Assembly (NCBI RefSeq): GCF_022829605.1
Contig: NZ_JAKSYD010000112.1
Coordinates: forward strand, 1-64,000
Direction of reading: 5' to 3'
DNA: 64,000 nt
Origin: Methylobacterium sp. E-065
Lineage (GTDB): Bacteria > Pseudomonadota > Alphaproteobacteria > Rhizobiales > Beijerinckiaceae
Shown here: positions 39,068 to 47,788 of the stretch, in pieces
Numbering within the stretch: the stretch's first letter is position 1
Layout: each line of letters begins with the position of its first letter
Made by a program: the position numbers and the translations under genes
Notes under the pieces: model-generated
Told to the model about the DNA's origin: nothing
The model's input: only the letters and a program-made list of their open reading frames with translations
Databases searched by the model: none

Positions 39068-39790
39068 ATGAACTACAACTGGAACTGGCGAATCTTCTTC
39101 GATGCCTCGCCGGAGGGCAATGGCACCTACCTCGACATGCTCTTGTCGGGGCTCCTGTGGACGATCGCCACCGCGCTCTGCTCGTGGATCATCGCGTTCT
39201 TCCTCGGGTCGCTGGTCGGCGTGCTGCGCACCCTGCCGTCGAAGCCCGCCAACGCGATCGGCACGGCCTATGTCGAGCTGTTCCGCAACATCCCGCTGCT
39301 GGTGCAGATGTTCCTCTGGTACTTCGTAATGCCGGAGGTTGTGCCGACACGGATCGGTGACGCGATCAAGCAATTGCCCGACGCGCCGTTCTACACCGCG
39401 GTGGTGTGCCTCGGCTTCTTCACCGCCTCGCGGGTGGCCGAGCAGGTCCGGGCCGGCATCCAGGCGCTGCCGCGGGGCCAGCGGATGGCCGGCACCGCCA
39501 TGGGCTTCACCACCTATCAGACCTACCGCTACGTGCTGCTGCCCAACGCCTACCGGATCATCCTGCCGCCGATGACCTCGGAGTTCCTCAACAACCTGAA
39601 GAACACGTCGGTGGCGCTGACCATCGGTCTCTTGGAGCTGACCGCGCGAGCCCGGTCGATGCAGGAATTCTCCTTCCAGGTGTTCGAGGCGTTCACGGCG
39701 GCCACGATCCTCTACGTGATCATCAACCTCGTGGTCGTCACGGCGGCGACCTTCCTGGAAAAGGCGGTTGCCATACCCGGCCAGCGCTGA
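39068..39790 (+). CDS. gltJ: Glutamate/aspartate ABC transporter permease GltJ
   Basis: A 240-residue membrane subunit of the polar amino acid permease family. It begins MNYNWNWRIFFDASPEGNGT, as GltJ proteins do. Markers are VELFRNIPLLVQMFLWYFVM and the cytoplasmic EAA loop ALPRGQRMAGTAMGFTTYQT with YRYVLLPNAYRIILPPMTSE. About five membrane helices. It is followed by gltK after 51 bases. Confidence 0.93.
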   Translation: MNYNWNWRIFFDASPEGNGTYLDMLLSGLLWTIATALCSWIIAFFLGSLVGVLRTLPSKPANAIGTAYVELFRNIPLLVQMFLWYFVMPEVVPTRIGDAIKQLPDAPFYTAVVCLGFFTASRVAEQVRAGIQALPRGQRMAGTAMGFTTYQTYRYVLLPNAYRIILPPMTSEFLNNLKNTSVALTIGLLELTARARSMQEFSFQVFEAFTAATILYVIINLVVVTAATFLEKAVAIPGQR

Positions 39791-39841
39791 GGATAGCCCG
39801 CCCCCGACCACCCGCCCGACGGCCACCGCGAACAGGCGCCG

Positions 39842-40534
39842 ATGCTCTCGAATTTCGACTTCTCCGTCATCGTCTCCTCCCTGCCCTACCTGTTCGGGCA
39901 GGGCATGGTCTTCACCGTGACGCTCACCGCCATGGCGGCCGTCGGTGGCGTGATCATCGGCACCTTGCTGGCCATGGCCCGGCTCTCGGGCGTGCCGGGA
40001 CTCACCCAGGTCGCGAAGGGCTATGTCGAGTTGTGCCGCTCGCTGCCGCTGGTGCTGGTGATCTTCTGGTTTTACTTCCTGGTGCCGTATATCGGCGCCT
40101 ATCTGACCGGGGGCTCGACCCCGATCCAGGTCGGCGCCTTCCCGTCGGCGCTGATCACCTTCATGGCCTTCGAGGCAGCCTATTTCTCGGAGATCATGCG
40201 GGCGGGCATCCAATCGATCCCCAAGGGTCAGACCGCTGCTGCGCAGGCTTTGGGGATGAATTACTGGCAGACCATGGGCAACGTCGTCCTGCCCCAGGCT
40301 TTCCGCAACATGCTGCCGCTGCTGCTGACCCAGACCATCGTGCTGTTCCAGGACACCTCGCTGGTCTACGTGCTGTCGCTCACGGATTTCATGGGCGCCG
40401 CCTCGAAGGTGGCCCAGCGCGACGGCCGCCTCGTCGAGATGTATATTTTTGCGGCGGTCGTTTACTTTGCGATCTGCTTCTCGGCCTCGTTCCTGGTGCG
40501 CCGCCTGCAGCGCCGCGTGGCCATCATCCGCTGA
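39842..40534 (+). CDS. gltK: Glutamate/aspartate ABC transporter permease GltK
   Basis: The second membrane subunit, 230 residues, beginning [20 protein letters not shown]. It has [20 protein letters not shown] and the EAA loop [20 protein letters not shown] followed by [40 protein letters not shown] is the conserved helix before the loop. It lies 19 bases before the ATPase gene. Confidence 0.93.
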   Translation: MLSNFDFSVIVSSLPYLFGQGMVFTVTLTAMAAVGGVIIGTLLAMARLSGVPGLTQVAKGYVELCRSLPLVLVIFWFYFLVPYIGAYLTGGSTPIQVGAFPSALITFMAFEAAYFSEIMRAGIQSIPKGQTAAAQALGMNYWQTMGNVVLPQAFRNMLPLLLTQTIVLFQDTSLVYVLSLTDFMGAASKVAQRDGRLVEMYIFAAVVYFAICFSASFLVRRLQRRVAIIR

Positions 40535-40553
40535 CCGACACTGGAGACTGCCT

Positions 40554-41414
40554 ATGACCTCGTCCCCGATGCCGGCTCCACACGCCACAGAACCCGCCGC
40601 CGAGGCCGCCTACGCGCCGACGGATGCGGGCCTCCAGCCCGGCCACCTGATCTCCGGCGCCCCCGCGGCGGCGCCCGGCGAGACGATGATTTCCATCGAC
40701 AACATCAGCAAATGGTACGGCGACTTCCAGGTGCTGACCAATTGCACCACTAAGGTCGCCAAGGGCGAGGTCGTGGTGGTCTGCGGGCCTTCGGGCTCGG
40801 GCAAGTCGACCCTGATCAAATGCGTCAATGCCCTGGAGCCCTTTCAGAAGGGCCAGGTCACGGTGGCGGGTACCAAGGTGGTCGACAAGGCGACCAACCT
40901 GCCCAAGCTTCGCTCGCGGGTCGGCATGGTGTTCCAGCATTTCGAGCTGTTTCCGCACCTGTCGATCACCGACAACCTGACCATTGCTCAGCGCAAGGTG
41001 CTCGGCCGCAGCGCCGAGGACGCCAAGAAGCGCGGGCTGGATCTGCTCGCCCGGGTCGGCCTCGGCGCGCACGCCACCAAGTTCCCGGGTCAGCTCTCGG
41101 GCGGCCAGCAGCAGCGGGTGGCCATCGCCCGGGCGCTCGCCATGAACCCGGTGGTGATGCTGTTCGATGAGCCGACCTCGGCGCTCGACCCCGAGATGGT
41201 CGGCGAGGTGCTCGACGTGATGGTGGAACTTGCCAAGGAAGGCATGACCATGATGGTCGTGACCCACGAGATGGGCTTCGCCCGCAAGGTCGCCGACCGG
41301 GTGATCTTCATGGATCGCGGCGAGATCGTCGAAGACGCGAGGAAGGAAGACTTTTTCGGCAGCCCCCGGTCGGAGCGGGCACAGACCTTCCTGTCGAAGA
41401 TCCTGCAGCACTGA
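40554..41414 (+). CDS. gltL: Glutamate/aspartate ABC transporter ATP-binding protein GltL
   Basis: The ATPase subunit. ATG 40554, behind CTGGAGACTG, gives 286 residues. The first ~44 are a Pro/Ala-rich extension absent from most family members; the family core starts at [20 protein letters not shown] (ATG 40686 is an alternative start). Walker [11 protein letters not shown], signature [20 protein letters not shown], Walker [20 protein letters not shown] and [20 protein letters not shown] are intact. It ends the operon. Confidence 0.93.
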   Translation: MTSSPMPAPHATEPAAEAAYAPTDAGLQPGHLISGAPAAAPGETMISIDNISKWYGDFQVLTNCTTKVAKGEVVVVCGPSGSGKSTLIKCVNALEPFQKGQVTVAGTKVVDKATNLPKLRSRVGMVFQHFELFPHLSITDNLTIAQRKVLGRSAEDAKKRGLDLLARVGLGAHATKFPGQLSGGQQQRVAIARALAMNPVVMLFDEPTSALDPEMVGEVLDVMVELAKEGMTMMVVTHEMGFARKVADRVIFMDRGEIVEDARKEDFFGSPRSERAQTFLSKILQH

Positions 41415-41500
41415 TTGGGACACGTGACGCGTAGGATCCCGAACGCTCCAACATCCTGATTTTTCAGAGCAAAGCTTAGGGCTCTAGCGAGGGAGGCTGT

Positions 41501-41518
41501 CCGCATCTCAGGATGCGG
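41501..41518. terminator. Hairpin in the gltL convergent gap
   Basis: CCGCATC-TCAG-GATGCGG is a perfect 7-base-pair stem in the 133-base gap between gltL and the convergent hexapeptide-repeat gene. No adjacent T-run is present. Weak candidate. Confidence 0.35.
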
Positions 41519-41547
41519 TCGAGGGTGGGAGAAGCGAAGCGCGGTTG

Positions 41548-42606
41548 CTAACCCAACGCTTCCTGAGCCACCCGGTATTCCCGCCCGTGCCGGCAATAGC
41601 CCTCGACGATTCGGATCATCGTGGCGCGCTTCTCGGCGTCGAGAGGCGCGAGGATCCGCGCCGGGCGGCCCCCCCAGAGATAGCCGGCCTCCAGGATCTG
41701 GCCGGGATCCGTGGTGGCGCCGGCGGCCAGCATCACATCGTCGGCGATCAGAGTGCCGGGCGCGATCGCCGCGCCAATTCCGATGAGCGAGCGGGCGCCG
41801 ATTCGGCAGTCGGCGATCCGCACGTTGTGGGCGATCGTCGTGTCGCGCCCAATCACCACGCCCTCTCCGCGGGTCCGTATGAGGGTGTTGTCCTGAATGT
41901 TGGTGTCGGCGCCGATCACGATCGGCCCGGCCTCGGCGTTGAGGTCGCAGCAGAACAGCACGCTCGATCCCGCGCCCAAGCTCACCCGCCCGCGCACGGT
42001 CGCGGTGCGGGCCACGAAAACGCTGGCCTCGACCTCGGGCGGATCTCCGGCGGGCGGCGTGGATCCTTCGCCCATCCGCTCGCGCAGGCGCTCGGCACGC
42101 TCGGCGACGTCTTCGAGTGTCACCGGCTGCTTCGGCCGCGCCGGGCTGCCCGCGTAGGCGAAGCCGCCGGTCAGCTGCGCCCTCGGGAAGACGGTGGAGC
42201 CCGCCTCGATCACCACGCCGTCGCCGATCTCCGCCCCGTCGAGGATCACCACGTCGTCCTCGATCACGACATCGGAGCCGACCGTGCAGGCATGCACGAC
42301 GCTGTTGCGCCCGACGGTGACCCGGTCGCCGACCTGCGTGCCCCGCGCCTGGGTGGCGATGTGGACGGTGGAGCGCGGTCCGAGCCAGAATCGCTCGCCC
42401 AGGATGACGCTCTGCCCGTCCGCGCGGATGACGGCGTCGTCACCGATCCAGGACTGGGCGCCGATGCGGGCCGCGCCGATCACGGTGCTGCCGCGGCCGC
42501 ACCAGACGGGCCGGCTCGCGAAGTCCGGCAGGACGCCTTCGTAGGGCAGGATGAGCTCGGGGGTCACGTGGATATCCTTCTCCACCGCCGGCCCGGGGCA
42601 AAGCAC
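41548..42606 (-). CDS. Duplicated gamma-carbonic-anhydrase-like (left-handed beta-helix) protein
   Basis: A 352-residue protein with two tandem hexapeptide-repeat domains of the gamma-carbonic anhydrase/PaaY type, at about residues 30-160 and 195-335. Domain 1 reads SRPVWCGRGSTVIGAARIGA to VVHACTVGSDVVIEDDVVIL; domain 2 reads GADTNIQDNTLIRTRGEGVV to IAHNVRIADCRIGARSLIGI. Family members normally have one domain (~170-180 residues) and trimerise. Of the usual three zinc-binding His, domain 1 keeps two (STVHI and VVHAC) and has Arg where GH is expected; domain 2 keeps only the AHN His. Catalysis is therefore doubtful. Divergent from moaE. Confidence 0.82.
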   Translation of the reverse strand: MLCPGPAVEKDIHVTPELILPYEGVLPDFASRPVWCGRGSTVIGAARIGAQSWIGDDAVIRADGQSVILGERFWLGPRSTVHIATQARGTQVGDRVTVGRNSVVHACTVGSDVVIEDDVVILDGAEIGDGVVIEAGSTVFPRAQLTGGFAYAGSPARPKQPVTLEDVAERAERLRERMGEGSTPPAGDPPEVEASVFVARTATVRGRVSLGAGSSVLFCCDLNAEAGPIVIGADTNIQDNTLIRTRGEGVVIGRDTTIAHNVRIADCRIGARSLIGIGAAIAPGTLIADDVMLAAGATTDPGQILEAGYLWGGRPARILAPLDAEKRATMIRIVEGYCRHGREYRVAQEALG

Positions 42607-42698
42607 CCCGGCGCCGGCAGGGCGCGGTAGACCGTGTCATATAGAGGCATCGACCGGTGTGACAGGCAGAGGGCTGGCCGGAGCCGTCCCAGACCCCT

Positions 42699-43178
42699 AT
42701 GGACCGAAGCATGAGCGCGCCCGTCCCGAGCATCGCCATCCAGGCCGAGCCCTTCGATACCGCGGCCGAGATCGCCCGCATCACCGCCGATCTCGGGGGT
42801 CGAGCCGGCGCCGTCGTCACCTTCTCTGGCTTGTGCCGGGACGAGGACGGCCGCCTGGCGGCGCTTGAACTCGAACATTACCCCGGCATGGCCGAGGCGG
42901 AGTTGGCTCGCGTCGCCGCGGAGGCGTCGTCGCGCTGGCCGCTCCAGGCCGTGCGGATGATCCACCGCTACGGGCGTGTGCGCCCGGGCGATGGAATCGT
43001 TCTGGTGATCACGGTCTCGAGCCACCGGATCGCCGCCTTCGAGGCGGCGAGCTTCCTGATGGATTATCTCAAGACCCGCGCGCCGTTCTGGAAGCGCGAG
43101 CACCTCGCAGACGGCACCACCGGCGCCTGGGTCGAGGCGACCGCGCAGGACGACGCCGCGGCCGGGCGCTGGGGCTGA
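42699..43178 (+). CDS. moaE: Molybdopterin synthase catalytic subunit MoaE
   Basis: MoaE converts cyclic pyranopterin monophosphate to molybdopterin using sulfur from the MoaD thiocarboxylate. The 159-residue protein has GAVVTFSGLCRDEDGRLAAL near the N-terminus, MIHRYGRVRPGDGIVLVITV in the centre, and the catalytic-Lys region KTRAPFWKREHLADGTTGAW. ATG 42711 (MSAPVPS) is an alternative start. moaD, normally next to it, is not in the neighbourhood, so it must be elsewhere. Confidence 0.92.
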   Translation: MDRSMSAPVPSIAIQAEPFDTAAEIARITADLGGRAGAVVTFSGLCRDEDGRLAALELEHYPGMAEAELARVAAEASSRWPLQAVRMIHRYGRVRPGDGIVLVITVSSHRIAAFEAASFLMDYLKTRAPFWKREHLADGTTGAWVEATAQDDAAAGRWG

Positions 43179-43184
43179 GCCGGC

Positions 43185-43334
43185 CTACACGATCAGCGCG
43201 TTGAGCAGCACGGCCAGGATGCCCCCGGCGATGGCGATGCCCATCAGGACCACGCTGCTGAGCTGATCGGCGGAATCGACCGTGTGGCCAGGGCCGAGGG
43301 AACGGATCTGCGTCTCGCCGTAATGATCGCTCAT
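43185..43334 (-). CDS. 49-residue single-pass membrane protein
   Basis: A short gene. The minus-strand frame from ATG 43334 reads MSDHYGETQIRSLGPGHTVD followed by SADQLSSVV and the hydrophobic helix LMGIAIAGGILAVLLNALIV at the C-terminus. CAGGAAACACGCG before the ATG is a good ribosome-binding site. A polar N-terminus and one C-terminal helix suggest a tail-anchored inner-membrane microprotein. It converges with moaE (seven-base gap) and is divergent from the AI-2E family gene. Function unknown. Confidence 0.6.
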   Translation of the reverse strand: MSDHYGETQIRSLGPGHTVDSADQLSSVVLMGIAIAGGILAVLLNALIV

Positions 43335-43535
43335 CGCGTGTTTCCTGCTTGTGCCTCCGCCGGAATCGGTTGGGCGGCCGCAACCAACGCGCGAACGACC
43401 TTTCGGTCCCCGGTCTCGGGATGCCCGCGTCGGTCATCAGCACGGAAACGCGCGTTCGCGAATCGCACATACCGCGCCGCGCGCACTTGACCCCGGGTGG
43501 TACCGCGGCGTTCGTGGAGCCGCACTGCGGGAGCG

Positions 43536-44684
43536 ATGATGTTGGACAGGAAGCTTCAGGACGTCGAGGGCCCGGCCAGGCCGTGGCGCGGTGCGGCGCC
43601 GCTCGCCGCCTCGGGTATTGCGGTCGTCTGCTTCGCGGCGGCGCTTGCGCTGGCCTGGATGTCGGTGGGGACGCTGCTGCTGATTTTCGCCGGCGTGCTG
43701 TTAGGCGTCTTCCTCGACGGTCTGACGCGCGGGCTCGGCCATGTCGTGCCCCTGCCCCGGGGTTTGCGGCTGACCATCGCCAGTCTCGCCGTCGCGATCG
43801 CGGTTCTGGCCTTCGGATCCTACGGCGGCGCCACGATCGTGCAGCAGGGACGCGACCTGGGCACCACGATCAAGGATCAAGCCGGAACGGTGACCGGCTG
43901 GCTCTCCGCGCGCGGCATCGATGTGCCGTCTTTCGCGCCACAGGGCGGCGGCAAGGACGGCTCGACCGAATCCGGCCAGCGAGAGGGCGGGCTCGGCGGT
44001 CTCGCCAACGGCCTCCTGAAGGGAAGCGGCTCGATCGTCTCGGATGCCGGCAGCGTGCTGGGACCGGCGGCCGCGGTGATCCTCGGGCTGTTCGACGCGC
44101 TGGGCAATGTCCTGGTGATCGCCTTCCTGGGGCTCGCCTTCGCGGCCGACCCGAAAGCCTACCGGGACGGCGTCGTCCGTTTCGTCCCGCCGCAGAAGCG
44201 CTGGCGGGCGAGCCAGGTCCTCGATGGGGCGGGCGAGACCCTGCGGCACTGGCTGTTCGGCCAGCTGATCATCATGGCGGTGATCTTCCTGTGCACCTGG
44301 GCTGGGCTGGCCTTCCTGGGGATCGGCGGTGCGCTGATTCTCGGCCTCCAGGCCGGCCTGCTCGCCTTCGTGCCCACTGTCGGCCCCCTCGTGGCGGGGC
44401 TCGTGATCGTGCTGGCTGCGCTGGCCTCCGGCACCAAGGCGGTGATCGGTGCGATCGGCGTCTACCTCGCCGTGCAGTGCCTGGAGAGCTACGGCCTGAC
44501 GCCGTTCATCCAGAAGCGCGCCCTCGACATCCCCCCAGCCACGATCTTCGCCGGGCAGCTGATCCTCGGCGTGATCTTCGGCCTCTGGGGCATCGCCCTG
44601 GCCCTGCCGCTGATGGCGGTGATCAAGGTGCTGCTGGAGCAGCTCTACGTCGAGGACACCCTCCACGAGCAGCCGAGCACGTAA
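43536..44684 (+). CDS. AI-2E family transporter (PerM/YdiK type)
   Basis: A 382-residue membrane protein of the autoinducer-2 exporter-like family; most members are of unknown substrate, and some are sodium/proton antiporters. ATG 43536 or 43539 follows GGGAG. Seven or eight helices are seen. Family motifs are HWLFGQLIIMAVIFLCTWAG, LGIGGALILGLQAGLLAFVP-TVGPLVAG and PFIQKRALDIPPATIFAGQL, with FGLWGIALALPLMAVIKVLL. The name does not imply AI-2 transport here. Confidence 0.88.
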   Translation: MMLDRKLQDVEGPARPWRGAAPLAASGIAVVCFAAALALAWMSVGTLLLIFAGVLLGVFLDGLTRGLGHVVPLPRGLRLTIASLAVAIAVLAFGSYGGATIVQQGRDLGTTIKDQAGTVTGWLSARGIDVPSFAPQGGGKDGSTESGQREGGLGGLANGLLKGSGSIVSDAGSVLGPAAAVILGLFDALGNVLVIAFLGLAFAADPKAYRDGVVRFVPPQKRWRASQVLDGAGETLRHWLFGQLIIMAVIFLCTWAGLAFLGIGGALILGLQAGLLAFVPTVGPLVAGLVIVLAALASGTKAVIGAIGVYLAVQCLESYGLTPFIQKRALDIPPATIFAGQLILGVIFGLWGIALALPLMAVIKVLLEQLYVEDTLHEQPST

Positions 44685-44690
44685 ACTTCT

Positions 44691-44813
44691 GGTTTCGAAA
44701 GGTCCGTGACCTTTCGCGGGTGCAGGGCAGAGCCTTGCCGGGTTCGGGCGAAGCCCGATCGTCTGGGCTCCACCCCGACACCCCGCCGAAGGGCTCAGCC
44801 CTTCGGGAGCCCT
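44691..44813 (+). repeat. Nested-hairpin repeat, type B copy 2
   Basis: Starts GGTTTCGAAAGGTCCGTGAC and continues CTTTCGCGGGTGCAGGGC, matching the fliE-fliQ copy at 16189. Later hairpins are GGGCTTCGCCC-like (GTTCGGGCGAAGCCC) and GAAGGGCTCAGCCCTTC. It lies between convergent genes and may act in termination for both. Confidence 0.6.
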
Positions 44814-44825
44814 TGGTATGCCGTG

Positions 44826-46055
44826 CTAGCGCAGGGCGTCCTCGAGCATCCGGGCCACGGCCAGGGCGCGCCCGTCGTCGCCGAAGCGGCCGATGACCTG
44901 GACGCCGATCGGAAGCCGGTCGCCCGGTACCGGTACGTTCACGCAGGGCACGCCCATCAGCGTCCAGAGCTGGTTGAAGCGCGGATCGCCGGTCGCGGCG
45001 AGCGTCGCGGGGGCCGGTCCCGGGGCCGAGAAGGTCAGGATCGCGTCGTAATTCGCGAACAGGTCCTTCAGCACCCTTCGGGCCCGGTGGGCATGGCGGC
45101 GGGCATCGTCATACGCGGCCGGCGCGATCGCGGCGCCGGCATAGAGATGCGCCCGGACGAGCGGCGGGAGGGCTTCGGCCTGTGTGTCGTACTCCCAGGC
45201 CAGCGCCAGCCGACCTTCGTAGTTCTGGATGATCCGATGGCGCTCCCAGGCCTCGGCCAGCTCCGGCGGCAGAGCAAGGTCGGTGACGTGCGCGCCGGCG
45301 CGCTCGGCCGCCTGTCGGGCCCGCGCCAGGGCGGCCTCGGCCTCCGGCTCCGGCGCTTCGGCGAAATCCTGTCGGACGAGGCCGATGCGGGGCGCGGATC
45401 CCGTCTCCGCCCCCTCGATCTGCGGTCGGCCGGTCACCAGCGCCAGGGCGTGCGCGACATCCGCGACGCCGGCAGCGAACAGGCCGACCGTATCGAGCGC
45501 CCAGGAATAGGTCTTCACCCCCACGGTCGGGATCAGCCGGAACGAGGGCTTCACCGCCGCGCAGCCGCAATAGCTCGCGGGCCGGATCACCGAACCCGCC
45601 GTCTGGGTGCCCAGCGCCAGCGGCAGCAGCCCGGCGCCGACCGCCGCAGCCGACCCGGCCGAGGATCCCCCGGGCGTGTGGCCGGGATCGTGCGGGTTGA
45701 CGGTTTCCGTCGGATCGCTGCTGGCGAAGGCCGTGGTGGTGGTCTTGGCAAGCGCCACCGCGCCGAGGCCTTTTAGCCGTGCCACCACGGCGGAATCCCC
45801 CCGCGGGTGCCAGCCCTGGTAGATCGGCGAGCCCATCTGGGTCGGCAGGCCGGCGCTGTCGATGATGTCCTTCACGCCCACCGCGATCCCGGCGAGCGGC
45901 CCCATCTCCGGGACCGTGGGTGCCGCGTCGAGGGTGACGAAGGCGCGCAATTCCGGCTCCCGGGCAGCGATCGCCGCCCGGCAGAGATCGATCGCGCCCG
46001 CGGGCGTCAGGGTGCCGGCAGCGATGCGGGCGCGGAGATCGAGGAGCGAGAGCAT
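44826..46055 (-). CDS. Amidase (amidase signature family)
   Basis: A 409-residue enzyme of the Ser-cisSer-Lys hydrolase family, relatives of GatA and AtzF. Catalytic Lys62 is in IAVGVKDIIDSAG, the cis-Ser is in TPGGSSAGSAAAVGAG (Ser131/132) and the nucleophile is Ser155 in TQTAGSVIRPAS. The C-terminal segment FNQLWTLMGVPCVNVPVPGD matches family substrate-binding regions. The gatB and gatC partners are absent, so it is more likely a catabolic or detoxifying amidase than a GatA subunit. Substrate unknown. Divergent from the extensin-like gene. Confidence 0.9.
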   Translation of the reverse strand: MLSLLDLRARIAAGTLTPAGAIDLCRAAIAAREPELRAFVTLDAAPTVPEMGPLAGIAVGVKDIIDSAGLPTQMGSPIYQGWHPRGDSAVVARLKGLGAVALAKTTTTAFASSDPTETVNPHDPGHTPGGSSAGSAAAVGAGLLPLALGTQTAGSVIRPASYCGCAAVKPSFRLIPTVGVKTYSWALDTVGLFAAGVADVAHALALVTGRPQIEGAETGSAPRIGLVRQDFAEAPEPEAEAALARARQAAERAGAHVTDLALPPELAEAWERHRIIQNYEGRLALAWEYDTQAEALPPLVRAHLYAGAAIAPAAYDDARRHAHRARRVLKDLFANYDAILTFSAPGPAPATLAATGDPRFNQLWTLMGVPCVNVPVPGDRLPIGVQVIGRFGDDGRALAVARMLEDALR

Positions 46056-46146
46056 TTTGTATTCAGTGCTCTGGACGGGGCCTCTGTCAACTCAGTCACG
46101 GGTCCCGGCATTCGGGAAACGGCGTTGACGAACGCTTTACGGGACC

Positions 46147-47154
46147 ATGCGCATCGTCCGTGTCATGTGGCGTGGCGTATCCCTGATTTCGGCCCTGGCG
46201 CTGTTCGGCGCAGGGCTCACCGCGTGCTCGATCAATCATTTCGAGCGGCGCGAGCCGTGGCGCGACCAGGCGGAGCAGGTCTGCCTGGCCAAGAAGCTGG
46301 TGGAGCCCACCGAGTTCATCACGCCGGTGGCGGCGATGGACGGTCCGGGTCCCTGCGGCATGCAGCAGCCGTTCCGGGTGACGCGGCTCGGCGGCGGCTC
46401 CGTGCTGATGAAGCAGCGCATGACCCTTGGATGCCCGGCGCTCGCCGAGGCCGAAGCTTGGCTCGCCGACACGATCCAGCCCGCCGCCAACCTGTATTTC
46501 GGCGTGCCGGTGGCCGAGATCAACGCGGGCTCCTACTCCTGCCGAGGCCGCAACAATCAGCCCGGGGCGAAGCTTTCCGAGCACGGGTTCGGCAACGCCA
46601 TCGACGTCATGTCGGTCAAGCTCGCCGACGGCCACGTGATCACCGTCAAGGGCGGGTGGCGCGGTACGGAGGCCGAGCAGGCCTTCCTGCGCGAAATTTT
46701 TCTGGGCGCCTGCCAGCGCTTCTCGACGGTGCTGGCGCCTGGCTCGAACGTGTTCCACTACGACCACATCCACGTGGACCTCGCCCGGCACGACCCGCGG
46801 GGCCTGAGGCGGATCTGCCAGCCCCTGATCAAGTTCACGCCGCAGCTCGGCACGGGCGCCGAACGGCCCCTGTCGCGCCCGGTGCCGCCGCCGCACCAGC
46901 CCGCCGCCCCGCAGGCCCCGGTGGATATCGAGGAGGACGATCCCTACGGCGTCGCGCCGATGTCGAAAGCGGCAAGCCCGACGCAGGTCGCCCGCGCTCC
47001 GGCACGCCTGCCGGCGGCGACGGCCTACACGTCGGCGCCGCCGGTCCGATCCGCGCCCCGTGTCGCAACCGCCGCTCCGGAGGAGCCCACAGGGGCCTAC
47101 GACGAGCCGCTCCAGCTCGGGGCGCCGTCGCCCGGCACCGGGCCGATCTACTGA
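46147..47154 (+). CDS. Extensin-like C-terminal domain lipoprotein
   Basis: A 335-residue exported protein. The N-terminus has a lipobox (GAGLTACS, lipidated Cys at about residue 27). Residues ~60-225 match the bacterial extensin-like domain: GPGPCGMQQPFRVTRLGGGS, SYSCRGRNNQPGAKLSEHGF and GNAIDV, with HYDHIHVDLARHDPRGLRRI at the end. The Ser-Glu-His and His-x-His pattern recalls peptidoglycan LAS-type peptidases, which suggests cell-wall hydrolysis, but this is inference. The last ~100 residues are a Pro/Ala-rich linker. Confidence 0.82.
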   Translation: MRIVRVMWRGVSLISALALFGAGLTACSINHFERREPWRDQAEQVCLAKKLVEPTEFITPVAAMDGPGPCGMQQPFRVTRLGGGSVLMKQRMTLGCPALAEAEAWLADTIQPAANLYFGVPVAEINAGSYSCRGRNNQPGAKLSEHGFGNAIDVMSVKLADGHVITVKGGWRGTEAEQAFLREIFLGACQRFSTVLAPGSNVFHYDHIHVDLARHDPRGLRRICQPLIKFTPQLGTGAERPLSRPVPPPHQPAAPQAPVDIEEDDPYGVAPMSKAASPTQVARAPARLPAATAYTSAPPVRSAPRVATAAPEEPTGAYDEPLQLGAPSPGTGPIY

Positions 47155-47324
47155 GGTTGCTTCTTGCTGCACGGGGGATCGTCGGCATAGCCGTCGACTC
47201 ACTGTAGCGGCGACGCCGCACCGCCCGTCAAAAGGGCTTTTCTGGCGCAGCGAGAGCTTGACTGGCGGGCCTGCCGAGTCATCGTCCTGGGATGCAGGAC
47301 CGTACATCCGCCGAGGCTCGCGCC

Positions 47325-47786
47325 ATGCGTTCGATCCGTCACGGCCTCGCCCTCGGGCTGGCCCTCATCGCGCTGGCGCAGCCGGCGCTCGCCCGCTCGG
47401 CGCGCGAAGATATCGAGCCCGCCGAGGAGCGGGTCTTCCCGTTCGATGCGCAGATCCCAGCCTGTCAGGATCCCTCGGTGCTGGAGCGGGTCTCGACCAA
47501 CTTCGCCGAGAAGGAGGCGAAGTTCTGGAACTCGTCGATGACGATCCTGTCGTTCGACACGATCGAGCGCACCGCGTGGCGGCCCTGGGGGCTGGACACC
47601 TATCCGCGCCGGTTCTGCACCGCGACCGTGACAACGTCCGACGGTATGCGCCGCAAGGTCGATTACTCCGTGCGCGAGAGCCTCGGCATCATCGGCGCAA
47701 CCTGGGGCGTCGAGTTCTGCGTCCACGGGCTGGACCGCGAACTTGCCTACGCCTACGCCACCGCCTGCCGGATGGCGCGTCCCTGA
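47325..47786 (+). CDS. Secreted protein of unknown function
   Basis: ATG 47325 gives 153 residues with a signal peptide (LALGLALIALAQPALARSAR). The open frame has an earlier ATG at 47292 but the signal peptide fits the later one. The mature part has Cys in AQIPACQDPSVL, YPRRFCTATVTTSDG, WGVEFCVHGLDREL and ATACRMARP, a four-Cys pattern suggesting two disulfides. Tryptophan-rich segment KFWNSSMTILSFDTIERTAW. It lies two bases before the RNase T2 gene. Family not recognised. Confidence 0.72.
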   Translation: MRSIRHGLALGLALIALAQPALARSAREDIEPAEERVFPFDAQIPACQDPSVLERVSTNFAEKEAKFWNSSMTILSFDTIERTAWRPWGLDTYPRRFCTATVTTSDGMRRKVDYSVRESLGIIGATWGVEFCVHGLDRELAYAYATACRMARP

Positions 47787-47788
47787 CC

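Noticed and set aside
38726-40588. Long minus-strand frame (about 620 codons) across gltI-gltJ-gltK
   Set aside because: It spans three well-supported genes and their gaps and has antisense-type composition.
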